A stretch of 64,000 bases of DNA from Natronoarchaeum rubrum. Its GTDB lineage: Archaea > Halobacteriota > Halobacteria > Halobacteriales > Natronoarchaeaceae. The stretch spans positions 511,197 through 575,196 of the forward strand of contig NZ_JANHDP010000004.1 in the NCBI RefSeq assembly GCF_024494695.1, in the 5' to 3' direction. Of this stretch, positions 9,480 through 18,532 are shown piece by piece. The position numbers were made by a program, and so were the translations under genes. Within the stretch, counting starts at the first letter, position 1. Every line of letters starts with the position of its first letter. Under the pieces are notes generated by a model. The model was not told the DNA's origin and did not search any database. It was given only the letters and a program-made list of their open reading frames with translations.

Positions 9480-10264
9480 CTGAACTGACTGATAGTCAAC
9501 GCGAGCAGCTTGATGGGATTGAGAGTTCGGCAAGGAATCAAATCGAAGAACGGCTTCAACGTCTTGAAAAAGGCGATGTAGTCACCCACAAAATCCCATC
9601 GTCCTATCGAAGTGTTGGGATGAAATATGAGAATGTTGCAATCTCTCGCGTATACAAAGGCGATATTCACGCTGCACGGAAGCAGTTCATGCAGGCTGCA
9701 GAGATGTATCGACAAGCCGCAGAAACAGCGTTGGAAGAACCACCATATGCAACGTCTTTCCAACGTGTACCAATGACGTTTGTCGAAGCTTTGTACGCGG
9801 CATCACTTGCGGGAGAAATGGAAATGGCCTCCGAAAATTCGAAGTCAATTAATAAACTCAATCCTGAAAGAGGAAGCGATAAAGCCCAAGACGACATTCT
9901 CTTCGAGCGTGATAAATATTTCCTGAGTCAGTGTTTGGCGGGTGTAGTTCTTGATCAAGTTGCGGAGAAAGATATCAACGAACTTAACAACATTAATCAG
10001 GAAAAAACGGGCCTCGATAAGATGTATGGGAAATCTATTATCAAGTTTACATCTGGGTCAGTTTCTAAAGAAGACCAGTTGGTTAAGCAAGGAGTTGAAT
10101 TTGCGTTAAAATATCATGATCAACAACGTCATGAGGACAATGTGATCGATCTGATTATGGCATCTGAGGCTACTGCCTTACTCATTATCGCTGAAAATAT
10201 TGGATTCAATATTGAAATCCATAGTGACTTCATACCTGCAGAATTAGTAAATGCCGTGATATAA
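9476..10264 (+). CDS. Imm49-like immunity protein
   Basis: This 262-residue, all-helical cytoplasmic protein overlaps the toxin stop by 4 nt (ATGA), so the two are translated together. There is no signal peptide or membrane segment. The N-terminal half has an alanine-rich, TPR-like helical pair (ARKQFMQAAEMYRQAAETAL). The C-terminus ends with a long helix and NIEIHSDFIPAELV, resembling the end of Imm49-family immunity proteins, where a G-hydrophobic-S-x-(Y/F)-(L/I)-P motif occurs. Its likely role is to bind and block the nuclease tip of the preceding protein. Position supports this strongly; the family match is from memory of the pattern. Confidence 0.65.
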   Translation: MTELTDSQREQLDGIESSARNQIEERLQRLEKGDVVTHKIPSSYRSVGMKYENVAISRVYKGDIHAARKQFMQAAEMYRQAAETALEEPPYATSFQRVPMTFVEALYAASLAGEMEMASENSKSINKLNPERGSDKAQDDILFERDKYFLSQCLAGVVLDQVAEKDINELNNINQEKTGLDKMYGKSIIKFTSGSVSKEDQLVKQGVEFALKYHDQQRHEDNVIDLIMASEATALLIIAENIGFNIEIHSDFIPAELVNAVI

Positions 10265-10380
10265 TATAGTATACTAGTCCATTTGTTTATTTACTACAGG
10301 TTCTATCTCATCTAATGGCCGGATCCACACCGTGTATCTTCAGGTGCCACGAGAGGTTGGACAGATGGACATCATTGCCC

Positions 10381-10655
10381 TTAGGTTCCGGTATACCCGA
10401 GTAAACCGCCCTTCGTGACGCTCTTTGACAGTGCACTCAGAAACTTCGACAAGCGTTCATCCAAATCGTCAACGTTTATTTCCCGGTCATTCACGTACAG
10501 CAGAATGCTGTGTGCTCCCGAATTATCGGTTGAAGCCGCTGATCATCTCCTCGGCCCACTTGTCTCTAAATTCAGTATTTTCCAGCCATGCCACCACACG
10601 AGGCTCTTGGGGATATCGTCGCCGTCAAGATAGGCATCAATAGCCCGGTCCTCTT
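10381..10655 (-). pseudogene. Degenerate remnant of an unidentified gene
   Basis: On the minus strand two or three short coding-like pieces lie in different frames: AIDAYLDGDDIPKSLV, then AWLENTEFRDKWAEEMISG ending in a stop, then ILLYVNDREINVDDLDERL to a stop at 10381-10383. They read as parts of one or two haloarchaeal proteins disrupted by frameshifts. The family is not recognised. Nothing else is seen between the immunity gene (10264) and the VirB4 gene (10788). Confidence 0.35.
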
Positions 10656-10787
10656 GTCACACTTATACTAGAAAAATATCAATTTCTCACAAATTCGATC
10701 ACGAAATACACGTACGGTGCTTCGTCGGAATCAGAGATTCGTGGCGGAGGGTTTAGTATTAGTTCCTCGGTTAGTGAACGCGTACAG

Positions 10788-12793
10788 CTATATCCCGCCT
10801 ATCACGTCCGTCTCATACCCGCTCGCACGAATCCTGAGCGGAAACCAGCCTTCTTCATCCATGCCCAGTAGCGCCTCGGAGTAGCCGTCCTCATCGTTGC
10901 CCGCTTTAGCCGTCCGAACCCAGTTCACTTCGCGCTCGCTCAGTCCGAACCATTCGGCTAACTTCTCGGCTTCCTCGTCGACGCGATGCAACAGCGTCAT
11001 CGAACAGAGACTCGCGATCGTCCGCGCTTCCGGCGTCAAGGAGAACTCGCCACCGGTCTGCGTGATGAAGTGCAAGGAGAGGTCGTAGTGGCGTGAATGC
11101 CGAACGGCGGTCTCCAAGAAGGAAAGCGACGTGGCATCGGCCATCAGATAGTGCGCCTCGTCGATGACGAAGATCACGTTCTTCTCGGTGCCCTTCGCGC
11201 GCTCGTAGACGGCGTTGAACAGCACCTGCATCATCAGACTCGTCTCCGAGCGACCGCGCGTTCCCTCGTCTTGGTGAAGGTCGAGGTAGATCACCGGCGA
11301 GCCGAGATCGAACGAGGTCTCCTGAGCGAGGTTCGAGAGATCACCGTTCTCTGAAAAGGATGGTCGTAGATCCTTCAACAGCGACTTGGCGTCGTGCTTG
11401 ACGCTCTCGCGTTCGGCATCAGTCGCATACCCGAACTCCGCGGGATCCTTGAGGAACGCTTCGAGGACGTCGATGACACCTCTGATCGTCGGCGAGTCGT
11501 TCCCGTGGGTTTCCGGGTCGCGTGTGATCCCACGGCGCTCGTAGGCGACCTGGACCGCCCGGCGCAGGGTCTGCTTTCGCTCGTCAAGCGGGTTGGTCGC
11601 GACGTGGGTGAAGAACGTCTCGAAGAACGTGAGCACCCACGAGATCTGTTCGGCCCACGGATCGAGGTCGGACACCGACTGCAGGACGTGATCGGGCGTC
11701 GCCTGAATATCGAGCGGATTGAATCCACGCGTCCCGCCAACCGTCACGCGCTCGCCGCCCAGCGCGTCGTTGACGCCTGCGAACCCGGCCAGGGGATCGA
11801 GCATCACGATCACGGTGTCCGGGTCGTACATCGCTCGCCTGACGAGCTGGAGTTTCGTCGAGAACGACTTTCCGGCACCGAGTTTCCCGATGACCATCGT
11901 ACAGTAGCCGGTTTCGCGATTGAACCGGTCGAGGATCAACGGACTCTCGTTGAGTGCGTAGGTGCCGTACTCGATGCCCGGTTCGGCGAACGTCCCCGCA
12001 ACGAAGGGGAACATCGCGCCGACCGCGCCGCTCAGCATCGGCGTCTTGGTGTCCACCGAGTGATGCAGTTGGTCGAATCCGACCGGACTCGCGGAGACGA
12101 GCGTGTCGAGTTGGGACCACCGCGGCGTCACGGGCGTGAGGTTCGCCGGCGAACTCCGCGCGAGCTGTTCGACCGAGCGCGTATCGACTTCGTCCGAAGA
12201 GTCCCCACGTACCGTGAGATACATCGAGGCGTCGAACGCCCGCGTCGAGGTGTTCCGAAGGACGTCGTAGAGCTCGCGATAATCGTCGAGGTCTTTCCTG
12301 ACGCCGCGGGCGCCCGCCCGACGTTTCTCGCTCAGGTAGTCGTAGTCCGCTTCGAGGTCCTCGATCTGGTTCTCCAGGGAATCGAGCGTCGCGTGCGTCT
12401 CCCGCGGGTCGAGATGGATCGAGATATCCGTCGTTCTGGTTTCGGGCGAAGAGTACAGCGTCTCGTAGAGGCCATCAGTAGGAGCGTCCGGGAACTCGGT
12501 GATCAGAGCGTCTTCGTCCAGTACTCACCCGTCCTGACGGCGTTCGCGCGTTCTTCGATGCTCGACGGCGAGACGATCGACTGGTGGGTCGAAGCAACAT
12601 CAGCGAGCGGACGCTGTCCTGGGTCGTACTCGACCGTGGCATCAACATTTGACGGAGAACCTGCCGCATTCTCGTCCGACTCCTCCTGGTGTTCCTCGGC
12701 AGCACCGTCGTCTTCGCCGCCGCCGTCACCTACACCGGCCGAGTCGTCCTCCGATCCATTCTGCCGGATCGCTGAGAGCAGCGATCCGATCAT
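10788..12793 (-). pseudogene. VirB4-type conjugation ATPase, frameshifted
   Basis: Two overlapping frames together encode a VirB4/TraC-like ATPase. The N-terminal piece starts at 12793 (MIGSLLSAIRQNG), overlapping the previous gene by ATGA, and stops at 12503 after GEYWTKTL. The main piece is open from about 12525 to 10788 without a good start and continues the sense as ITEFPDAPTDGLYETLYSS. One missing base near 12510 (CTCTGATC) explains the break. The main piece has Walker A GKLGAGKS, Walker B VIFVIDEAHY and HFITQTGGEF, all typical of VirB4. These ATPases energise DNA transfer and pilus assembly at the inner membrane. Unless the shift is programmed or a sequencing error, the gene is inactive. 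Confidence 0.8.
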
Positions 12794-13806
12794 TCGCCGG
12801 CACCTCCGACGATGGGGCGCGTCCGAAGTGCCGCGTGTAGATCATCGTATTCGATCGACTCACCGGACCAGAATTCGCCGAGAAGCTGCGTCGCATCATC
12901 GGCGTCGACTTGGTGGGCACCACAGCCGTCCATCTCGCGAATGCCCGACTCAACGCGCTGGAGTCGTCCCGACAGCGCGGCGAGCATCGCCTCGTGACGT
13001 TCCTCGGTTCGGGGCGCAAACCACGCTCTGACGAGAAGCCCAACCACAGGAATGCGTGCGACCTTCTGGGTGAGACTCTCACGTTCGAACTGGACTTCCT
13101 CGGGTGCGACGGAGACGATGATGTAGTGATCGCGGATCGTCATGCGACGCTCCTGGAGGTCAGTCCGATACCACTCGACGTACTCCTCAATCAGCGCTTC
13201 GAGTTGTGGATTCGCCTGGACGTCAGAATCAGAGCGGCGTTCCTCGTAGTGGGCGAGATACTCCTCGACCGGGAACTCCCGAGTCGTCGAGTAGATCTGA
13301 ATCGGGAACTCAACCACGGTATCGAGGAAGTCCGAAAACGCTCGCGACTGTTCGTGCCACTGCTCACTCGTCGCGAGCGCCATCGACGGTGGGTCGACCT
13401 GAATCAGGCCGAACAGCGCCCCATCAGTTCGTTCGAGGACGCCCTCGTCGGGATAGACCCGTTCGAGGTGGGTGTAGCCTTTCGCTTCCTCGTGGGCGTG
13501 TTGCTTCTCGCTTCGCTGGAAGCTGAGAAACGTCCCGATCCAGTCCATGCTCGTCGTGTAGGTCGGCGTGAGGTAGACGAACAGCGCGCCGACGCCGATC
13601 CCGACGCCGGCGATCGGGAGCGTCAATGTCTGGACGGAGACGCCAGCAATGCTCGCCTCGGGTGGCAAGACCACCTGTGCGAACAGGATCACCACGACGC
13701 CGGGGAAGAGCCCAACTGCGAGGTCGCTCAGCGTGTACTTTCCGAATAGTTGCGTGTCTGTACCGATGGAGGACGGAATTCGTTTCGTTGGATCGTTCGT
13801 ACTCAT
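12790..13806 (-). CDS. PrgI-like conjugal transfer membrane protein
   Basis: This is 338 residues from the ATG at 13806 (MSTNDPTKR); upstream in-frame codons belong to the tail of the previous gene. Residues ~20-90 have KYTLSDLAVGLFPGVVVILF and a second hydrophobic helix ending near FVYLTPTYTTSMDWIG, the two-helix layout of PrgI/TcpE proteins. The rest is a soluble domain that continues like the N-terminal region of VirB4 ATPases. It is the fourth gene of a five-gene operon and overlaps the VirB4 start by 4 nt. Its role would be to dock the ATPase to the membrane channel. The assignment rests on topology and position. Confidence 0.65.
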   Translation of the reverse strand: MSTNDPTKRIPSSIGTDTQLFGKYTLSDLAVGLFPGVVVILFAQVVLPPEASIAGVSVQTLTLPIAGVGIGVGALFVYLTPTYTTSMDWIGTFLSFQRSEKQHAHEEAKGYTHLERVYPDEGVLERTDGALFGLIQVDPPSMALATSEQWHEQSRAFSDFLDTVVEFPIQIYSTTREFPVEEYLAHYEERRSDSDVQANPQLEALIEEYVEWYRTDLQERRMTIRDHYIIVSVAPEEVQFERESLTQKVARIPVVGLLVRAWFAPRTEERHEAMLAALSGRLQRVESGIREMDGCGAHQVDADDATQLLGEFWSGESIEYDDLHAALRTRPIVGGAGE

Positions 13807-13807
13807 T

Positions 13808-15121
13808 TCAATCGTCTCTGCGCTCGGTCGGGGAGCGATCAGTCTCGTCTCGTTGCGAGGACGGCTTTGCTGGGAGCTGGTTCCTGTTCCGCAGTGTGTC
13901 GAAGTGCTCCGATGGCGGCTCGAGGGCAAGTCGGTCACGCTGCGTGTTTCCAGTGGAAGCGGCGCTATTCGGTGATGACCCAGAGTCGTGCGCATCCGGG
14001 CCCTGTACACTCTGTCCTGACGACGACCCAGACGGAGAGCCGCCCCCAGAGCGCCGAGCGCTATACGCGTCGTGGAGGTGCGTTCCAGTCGCATTCAATC
14101 GCGACCCAGCTGCGTGTGCTCGTGACTGGCCGGAACCGAAGGTGGTCTGACCGTCCGGCTGTCGAGCTGGCTCACCACGAAGGCCGCGGGCGAAGTTCTG
14201 TCCGCCGTGGACCGCGGTCTGGCCGTGACCCTGTGCACTCTGGACGCGGGACGCCGCTTTGCGTCTGGACGTTCGATGGGCCATCTGGTTACCAGCGAAA
14301 AAGAGCGCACCTGCTTGCCAAAACAGGATGATCGGCGAAGCCAGCGCCGCGAAGGGAATCACGAGTGCGGTCACCCACGCGCCCAGGCCGCCCATCGAGA
14401 GACCGAAGTTTTGGCCGAAAATCGATCCCAGTCGGAACAACAGTGCGACGGGGACGGTCATGAACAGGAAGGGGACGTAGAAGCCGGCGAGTCGCTTCAT
14501 GAACCCGGACATGAGCGAGAAGGGGCCGACGCCCGGAATCCAGAAGACCAAGAGGAGCGGCATCATCAGGACGAAGAGGTACAACACGACGTGGCGCGTG
14601 AAGTAGATCAACGCCAGGATGAGGAACAACGCCAAGTCGATCATCAGCGTCAGCGACAGGCCGAGAACGCCGAGCGCACCGAACGACAGCGTCTCGAAGA
14701 GCGTGATGTTGCTCAGGTCGGGCACCAAGAATCCGGCGAGGCCACTGATGAACTGCAGGGACAGCGCCGCGATCCACCACCACGAGAGGATGCCCAACAA
14801 CCCGGTGACGGCTCGCTTTTTGAGCTTGGAGCGGTGGTAATTGCTGAAGAGGTAGCTCATCGATTCGAGCAGGATGACGAGCCCGATCATCAGCCCCCAC
14901 AGAAGTAAGGAAAGAGGGATAATCGCGTCCCAGTAGTACTCGTAGATCCCCGGCCAGACGCCGTTGGTCGGCTCGCCGAACACGGCGTTTGGGTGGGGTG
15001 TCTCGACGACGACGCGAACGAGGTCGTTGGCGTAGCGTTCGATGAGGCCCGTGATCGGCCCAAAGAGCACACGAAGAAACTCTTCGAGGGCGTTGACGAT
15101 CGCTTCGGAGAGGGCGCTCAT
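13808..15121 (-). CDS. VirB6/TrbL-like polytopic conjugation protein
   Basis: The ATG at 15121 (MSALSEAIVNALEEFL) lies 2 nt after the previous stop and gives 437 residues. After an amphipathic N-terminus come six or more membrane helices (for example IIPLSLLLWGLMIGLVILL and LALFLILALIYFTRHVVLYL), then a hydrophilic Gly/Ser/Gln-rich tail of about 130 residues. This is the plan of VirB6/TrbL proteins, which form the inner-membrane channel of type IV secretion systems. Sequence identity between such proteins is low, so the call comes from topology and operon position. Confidence 0.7.
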   Translation of the reverse strand: MSALSEAIVNALEEFLRVLFGPITGLIERYANDLVRVVVETPHPNAVFGEPTNGVWPGIYEYYWDAIIPLSLLLWGLMIGLVILLESMSYLFSNYHRSKLKKRAVTGLLGILSWWWIAALSLQFISGLAGFLVPDLSNITLFETLSFGALGVLGLSLTLMIDLALFLILALIYFTRHVVLYLFVLMMPLLLVFWIPGVGPFSLMSGFMKRLAGFYVPFLFMTVPVALLFRLGSIFGQNFGLSMGGLGAWVTALVIPFAALASPIILFWQAGALFFAGNQMAHRTSRRKAASRVQSAQGHGQTAVHGGQNFARGLRGEPARQPDGQTTFGSGQSRAHAAGSRLNATGTHLHDAYSARRSGGGSPSGSSSGQSVQGPDAHDSGSSPNSAASTGNTQRDRLALEPPSEHFDTLRNRNQLPAKPSSQRDETDRSPTERRDD

Positions 15122-15123
15122 CC

Positions 15124-16815
15124 TCAGGGCCTCCGAGAGCGCAGGATTCGCCAGCCGAGTGTTCGTTCGAGCAGGTAGACGCCGAAGAGGATCGACGCGA
15201 TCGGAATCGCCATTCGATACAGTATCTGGAGCAGCGCAATCGCGCCGCCCTCGACGTAGACGGTGTCCGTATCGCTGACGTAGGCTTGAGGCGTTCGCCA
15301 CCACGGACCTGGCTCGTATCGAGCCGTGATCCCGCCCGCTGTGCGGGGCATCGTGAGCGTCGCAGTGCCGTCTGCATCCGTATCGACCTGCTGGCCGTTG
15401 ACGACGATCGTATCTCTCTCGTCGGTAGTGTTGATCGGTCTGCCTGTCGCGGCGTCCTCGAGGGAGACGGTGATCGTGACCTGTTCGTCGGTTGCGTTCT
15501 CGACCGCGAGCGAGAGCGCGCTTTCGTTAGTCGGGACCTCGTAGAACGAATCGATCGAGTGGTCCACTTCGACGCCACTGACAAGTCCGGTACTCGTGAG
15601 CGTCTCGGGAACGTCCTCGTCGGTCTCGATCCGCGCGACGATACCGTAGCTCGCCGTGTAGGGGTCGGTGACGACGTCGAGGGCGACGTCTTCGGAGAGT
15701 TCGGGGGGATCGCGTTCGATGCCGTAGGTATCCAGCAGCGTACTCGTCGCTCGGGGCGTCGCACTCGGCCCGGTCGCACTCGGAAACGCGCTGACCTGGA
15801 GAGGATGGATCGGAGAGTGTCGAACTCGATCGGCGCCGTCGGTGCTGTGGACGAGCCGATCCCAGGCCGGATTGCGTGCGGAGTAGAACTGCCAGACGCC
15901 CGTAACCGTAGTATCTCCCACGGTGAAGCCGCGCCACGGATCGCTCGTGAAGACGGCGACGCCGAGGTCGCCGTTAGGGTAGCGCGTACGCGTTCCCGCG
16001 ATGGAGGGCTTATGGACCGTAACGTCGAGGTCGGTGCTGACAGTCCGGCGTTCGGAGGGGTACTCGATAGTAGAACGCTCTAGCTCACAGACGCTCGCGT
16101 TGTCCCCATCGATGCACGTCTCGGTCGTACGACTGAGCGTCACGGAGATATCCGTCTCGACGGTCAGCGTGTGCTCCTGTCCCTCGTACTTGCCGAGGTC
16201 GTCGAAGGAGAGCGTCGGCGTGTGGGTTCCGGATTGCGTCGACTCGACAGCGCCGTCGACGAGCAAGCGCGTTTCGTCGATATTGTGATCGCCGACCGAC
16301 CACGTCGTGCGCGTCTCGTTGTCGATACGCGTCGCTGGCATCTCGACCCTGTAGTCGGTCGTCGCGAGCACCTGTCCCTCGGGGGCGACGTACAGCGACG
16401 TCTCGTCGGGGTCGAGCCTCGCTCGAGTTGATGGAACGACTGCAAATATCTCGACGTAGGCGTCTTTCACGAACACGCCGTTCTCTAGGTCGGCATGTTC
16501 AGGGTGGATCGAGGTATCGCGGGACGTCTCTGGAAACGAGGTGTGCTCACCGCGGTTCCACGGGTCGACGGCTTCGGGCGGTTCTGCGAACGGAATATCG
16601 GTATACGCCGCGAGTTCGCCCTCGGCTGTGGAGGGTACGTCCCCATCCGTCGTATTGCCTATCTCGCCGTCGGTGTCACCCGACCAGAGCAACGGGAAAG
16701 TGGTCTCGTTGACGCCGTGGTCGGGTTCCGCGGGCGGGTCGGCGCTGACGAGGGGAATTCCTCCGAGGGCCGCGAGCATCCAAACGACGACACAGGCCGT
16801 GACGGCGCGAGCCAT
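15124..16815 (-). CDS. Secreted, C-terminally anchored protein of the conjugation operon
   Basis: This 563-residue protein starts with a signal peptide (MARAVTACVVVWMLAALGG, then an SADPP cleavage-type site), continues with a large acidic beta-rich extracellular region, and ends with one helix (ALLQILYRMAIPIASILFG) and a basic tail. The ATG at 16815 is 4 nt after the previous stop; an ATG five codons upstream would overlap it. The late region TVVNGQQVDTDADG looks like an Ig-like or carboxypeptidase-like module. It probably forms the external part of the transfer apparatus or contacts recipient cells. No family is recognised by name. Confidence 0.65.
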   Translation of the reverse strand: MARAVTACVVVWMLAALGGIPLVSADPPAEPDHGVNETTFPLLWSGDTDGEIGNTTDGDVPSTAEGELAAYTDIPFAEPPEAVDPWNRGEHTSFPETSRDTSIHPEHADLENGVFVKDAYVEIFAVVPSTRARLDPDETSLYVAPEGQVLATTDYRVEMPATRIDNETRTTWSVGDHNIDETRLLVDGAVESTQSGTHTPTLSFDDLGKYEGQEHTLTVETDISVTLSRTTETCIDGDNASVCELERSTIEYPSERRTVSTDLDVTVHKPSIAGTRTRYPNGDLGVAVFTSDPWRGFTVGDTTVTGVWQFYSARNPAWDRLVHSTDGADRVRHSPIHPLQVSAFPSATGPSATPRATSTLLDTYGIERDPPELSEDVALDVVTDPYTASYGIVARIETDEDVPETLTSTGLVSGVEVDHSIDSFYEVPTNESALSLAVENATDEQVTITVSLEDAATGRPINTTDERDTIVVNGQQVDTDADGTATLTMPRTAGGITARYEPGPWWRTPQAYVSDTDTVYVEGGAIALLQILYRMAIPIASILFGVYLLERTLGWRILRSRRP

Positions 16816-16819
16816 CGGG

Positions 16820-17254
16820 TCAGAACCCACAGCTCGTCGCGCCGACGACGACGTTGTTGAGCATGAACTGGACGATCGCCGTGCCGAGCGGGGCGACGAT
16901 GATGCCCCAGACGACGGCCTGGTTGCGCGCTTCCTTCATCTCTTTTTTGAGATCGGCGCGCCGGACGGTCGTCATCGCGACCGTCGTGCCAAGCGCGACG
17001 ACGCCGCCGATCAGCGGGCCGCCGAACTGGATGATCGAGAAGACGTTCTTGATCGTCAGCGCCATGTCCGTCTCGCAGAACGCTTCGCCGCTGGTCTGGG
17101 CGAGCACGGGATCAACGGCGATGATACTCAATAGGATTCCGGCGCCGATGATCGAGCGGGCACTGAGGGCGCGTCGAGAGCGAGGACGGTCCTGATCGTC
17201 GCCGTCGGTTCCGGATCGGTTCAGCTGTGGCTGAGGGGAGGTCGTAGCAGACAT
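16820..17254 (-). CDS. VirB2-like small membrane protein (pilin-like)
   Basis: This is 144 residues from the ATG at 17254 (MSATTSPQPQ). A hydrophilic N-terminus leads into a hydrophobic segment ending VLAQTSGEAFC, which looks like a signal peptide with an A-x-A-like site. Two more helices follow (FGGPLIGGVVALGTTVAM and VVWGIIVAPLGTAIVQFML) with a short charged loop between them. This is the VirB2/TrbC pilin layout. First gene of the five-gene operon that ends in VirB4. The role is inferred from topology and operon order. Confidence 0.6.
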   Translation of the reverse strand: MSATTSPQPQLNRSGTDGDDQDRPRSRRALSARSIIGAGILLSIIAVDPVLAQTSGEAFCETDMALTIKNVFSIIQFGGPLIGGVVALGTTVAMTTVRRADLKKEMKEARNQAVVWGIIVAPLGTAIVQFMLNNVVVGATSCGF

Positions 17255-17457
17255 GCGTACGGGCGGAGAGCCGCAGAAACTTGATACGGACGTCACCGAG
17301 ACGCCACGGATCGAATCAGACGACAGTGCCCACTCATATCGAAGAGCAAATCGGAATAAGCATTCCTATTCTATCATCTTCTAGCAAGTAGAATAATCTT
17401 ATTCGCTTTCGAAAACCAATAGTCATATATTCGTATTTTTATCCCAATAGTCCATGA

Positions 17458-17481
17458 GGATCGTCGACTATTCGACGATCC
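17458..17481. repeat. Perfect inverted repeat downstream of tfb
   Basis: Arms GGATCGTCGA (17458-17467) and TCGACGATCC (17472-17481) enclose a 4-nt loop. It lies 22 nt beyond the tfb stop codon and upstream of the conjugation operon. It may act as a 3'-end structure of the tfb transcript or as an operator. No T-run follows on the minus strand, so a simple terminator is not certain. The rest of 17255-17502 is AT-rich and probably holds the operon promoter. Confidence 0.6.
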
Positions 17482-17502
17482 ATCCCGCAGAGAATCTGGT
17501 TC

Positions 17503-18435
17503 TCAGGCCAGTTCGTCTTCGAGTTCCGTGTAGCGCTTCCGGAGTGTCACCGGGCTCGTCCCAGCAACCGTCGCGATGTCGGCCTGGGATATCGAGCGTT
17601 CGGCTTCCCTGCTCGCGAGGTAGAGACACGCCGCAGCGACGCCAGACGGTTGACAGCCGTTTGCGATCCCGGACTCCGTTGCAACCTCTGCAAGTTCGTT
17701 TGCTCTGTACTGTACGTCGTTCGGGACGTTGAACTCGGCGATGAGTCGGGGGAGAAGCGTCTTCGGCGTCGGCACGAGCGCTTTCAGGCCGAGTTCTTTG
17801 TTCAGCACGCGATACCCGTTTTTCATCGCTTCCTCTCCGCAGTTCGCCACGCCTGCGATCTCCTCGATCGTTCGCGTGTACCCGCCACAGCGACACGACG
17901 CGTACAGACAACCTGCGACGATCCCTTCGATGGATCGCCCCTGGATTAGGTCCTTCGAGCTTGCGTCTCTGTAGAGGCGACTCGCGCGTTCGCGGACCGA
18001 GTACGGCAACTCGAGGGCGCTCGTGAGCCGCGCGATCTCGAGACAGGCCGTTGCGAGGTTTCGCTCCTTCTTGTTCGACCAGCGCGCCCTGTTGTGTTCT
18101 CGCTGGAATCGACTCACTTGCCGTCGTTTCTTCGGCGACAGTGCGTTTCCGTTCGCATCTCTGTACCGACCGATCTCGCTCGAAAGGCCACGATCGTGTC
18201 TCGCCGGAGTAATCGGCGCCCCCGTCTGCTCGCGTTTGGACTCTCCATCCTCGAACGTCCGCGGCGTCGCACCGTGGTCGATGTGACTGTCTGCCAGGAC
18301 TAATCCACACTCAGTACAGGCCGTTTCGCCGCCCTCAGTTCGAAGGGATCCACCGCATTCGTCACAGCGTGTCTGGTTGATCGTCTTTCCGTCGTCTTCG
18401 TCGAAGCCAGTTTCGTAGACATCTCTTAGTGACAT
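17503..18435 (-). CDS. tfb: Transcription initiation factor IIB (TFB)
   Basis: This is 310 residues from the ATG at 18435. The N-terminal zinc ribbon has Cys pairs in RCDECGGSL and ACTECGLVL, followed by the B-finger/linker region. Two cyclin-like repeats follow (about 115-205 and 210-305), including NLATACLEIARLTSALELP and GVAAACLYLASREAERS with a helix-turn-helix ending SPVTLRKRYTELEDEL. TFB recruits RNA polymerase to TATA-bound TBP. Haloarchaea carry many TFBs; this copy lies between a conjugation operon and other accessory genes, so it is probably element-borne and could direct the polymerase to element promoters. Its own promoter has an unusual inverted repeat. Confidence 0.95.
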   Translation of the reverse strand: MSLRDVYETGFDEDDGKTINQTRCDECGGSLRTEGGETACTECGLVLADSHIDHGATPRTFEDGESKREQTGAPITPARHDRGLSSEIGRYRDANGNALSPKKRRQVSRFQREHNRARWSNKKERNLATACLEIARLTSALELPYSVRERASRLYRDASSKDLIQGRSIEGIVAGCLYASCRCGGYTRTIEEIAGVANCGEEAMKNGYRVLNKELGLKALVPTPKTLLPRLIAEFNVPNDVQYRANELAEVATESGIANGCQPSGVAAACLYLASREAERSISQADIATVAGTSPVTLRKRYTELEDELA

Positions 18436-18497
18436 TGTATTCACTCTCGCAGGACATTCTTCAGAACGCCCCGCACCCGTCAGGGGGCGATAAAAAC
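18436..18497 (-). promoter_or_regulatory. tfb promoter with inverted-repeat element
   Basis: Read on the minus strand there is a TATA-like GTTTTTAT (18490-18497), then an imperfect inverted repeat with arms CGCCCC/GGGGCG (18467-18489) containing ACGGGTGC, then a TCCTGCGAGAG segment and the ATG. The start codon is about 59 nt from the TATA box, so the transcript has a leader and the repeat lies around its 5' end. The same arrangement recurs at 19489-19548. Confidence 0.65.
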
Positions 18498-18532
18498 TGG
18501 CGTGCGGTCTGGATAGCTGTTGGAGAGTCGGT

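Noticed and set aside
12790..14331. Long plus-strand frames across the conjugation operon (for example near 11394-13031 and 13750-14331)
   Set aside because: High-GC antisense shadows rich in Arg, Pro and Ser; the minus strand has coherent membrane and ATPase genes.
17458..17481. Simple intrinsic terminator for tfb
   Set aside because: The stem is perfect, but no T-run follows on the transcribed strand; listed only as an inverted repeat.
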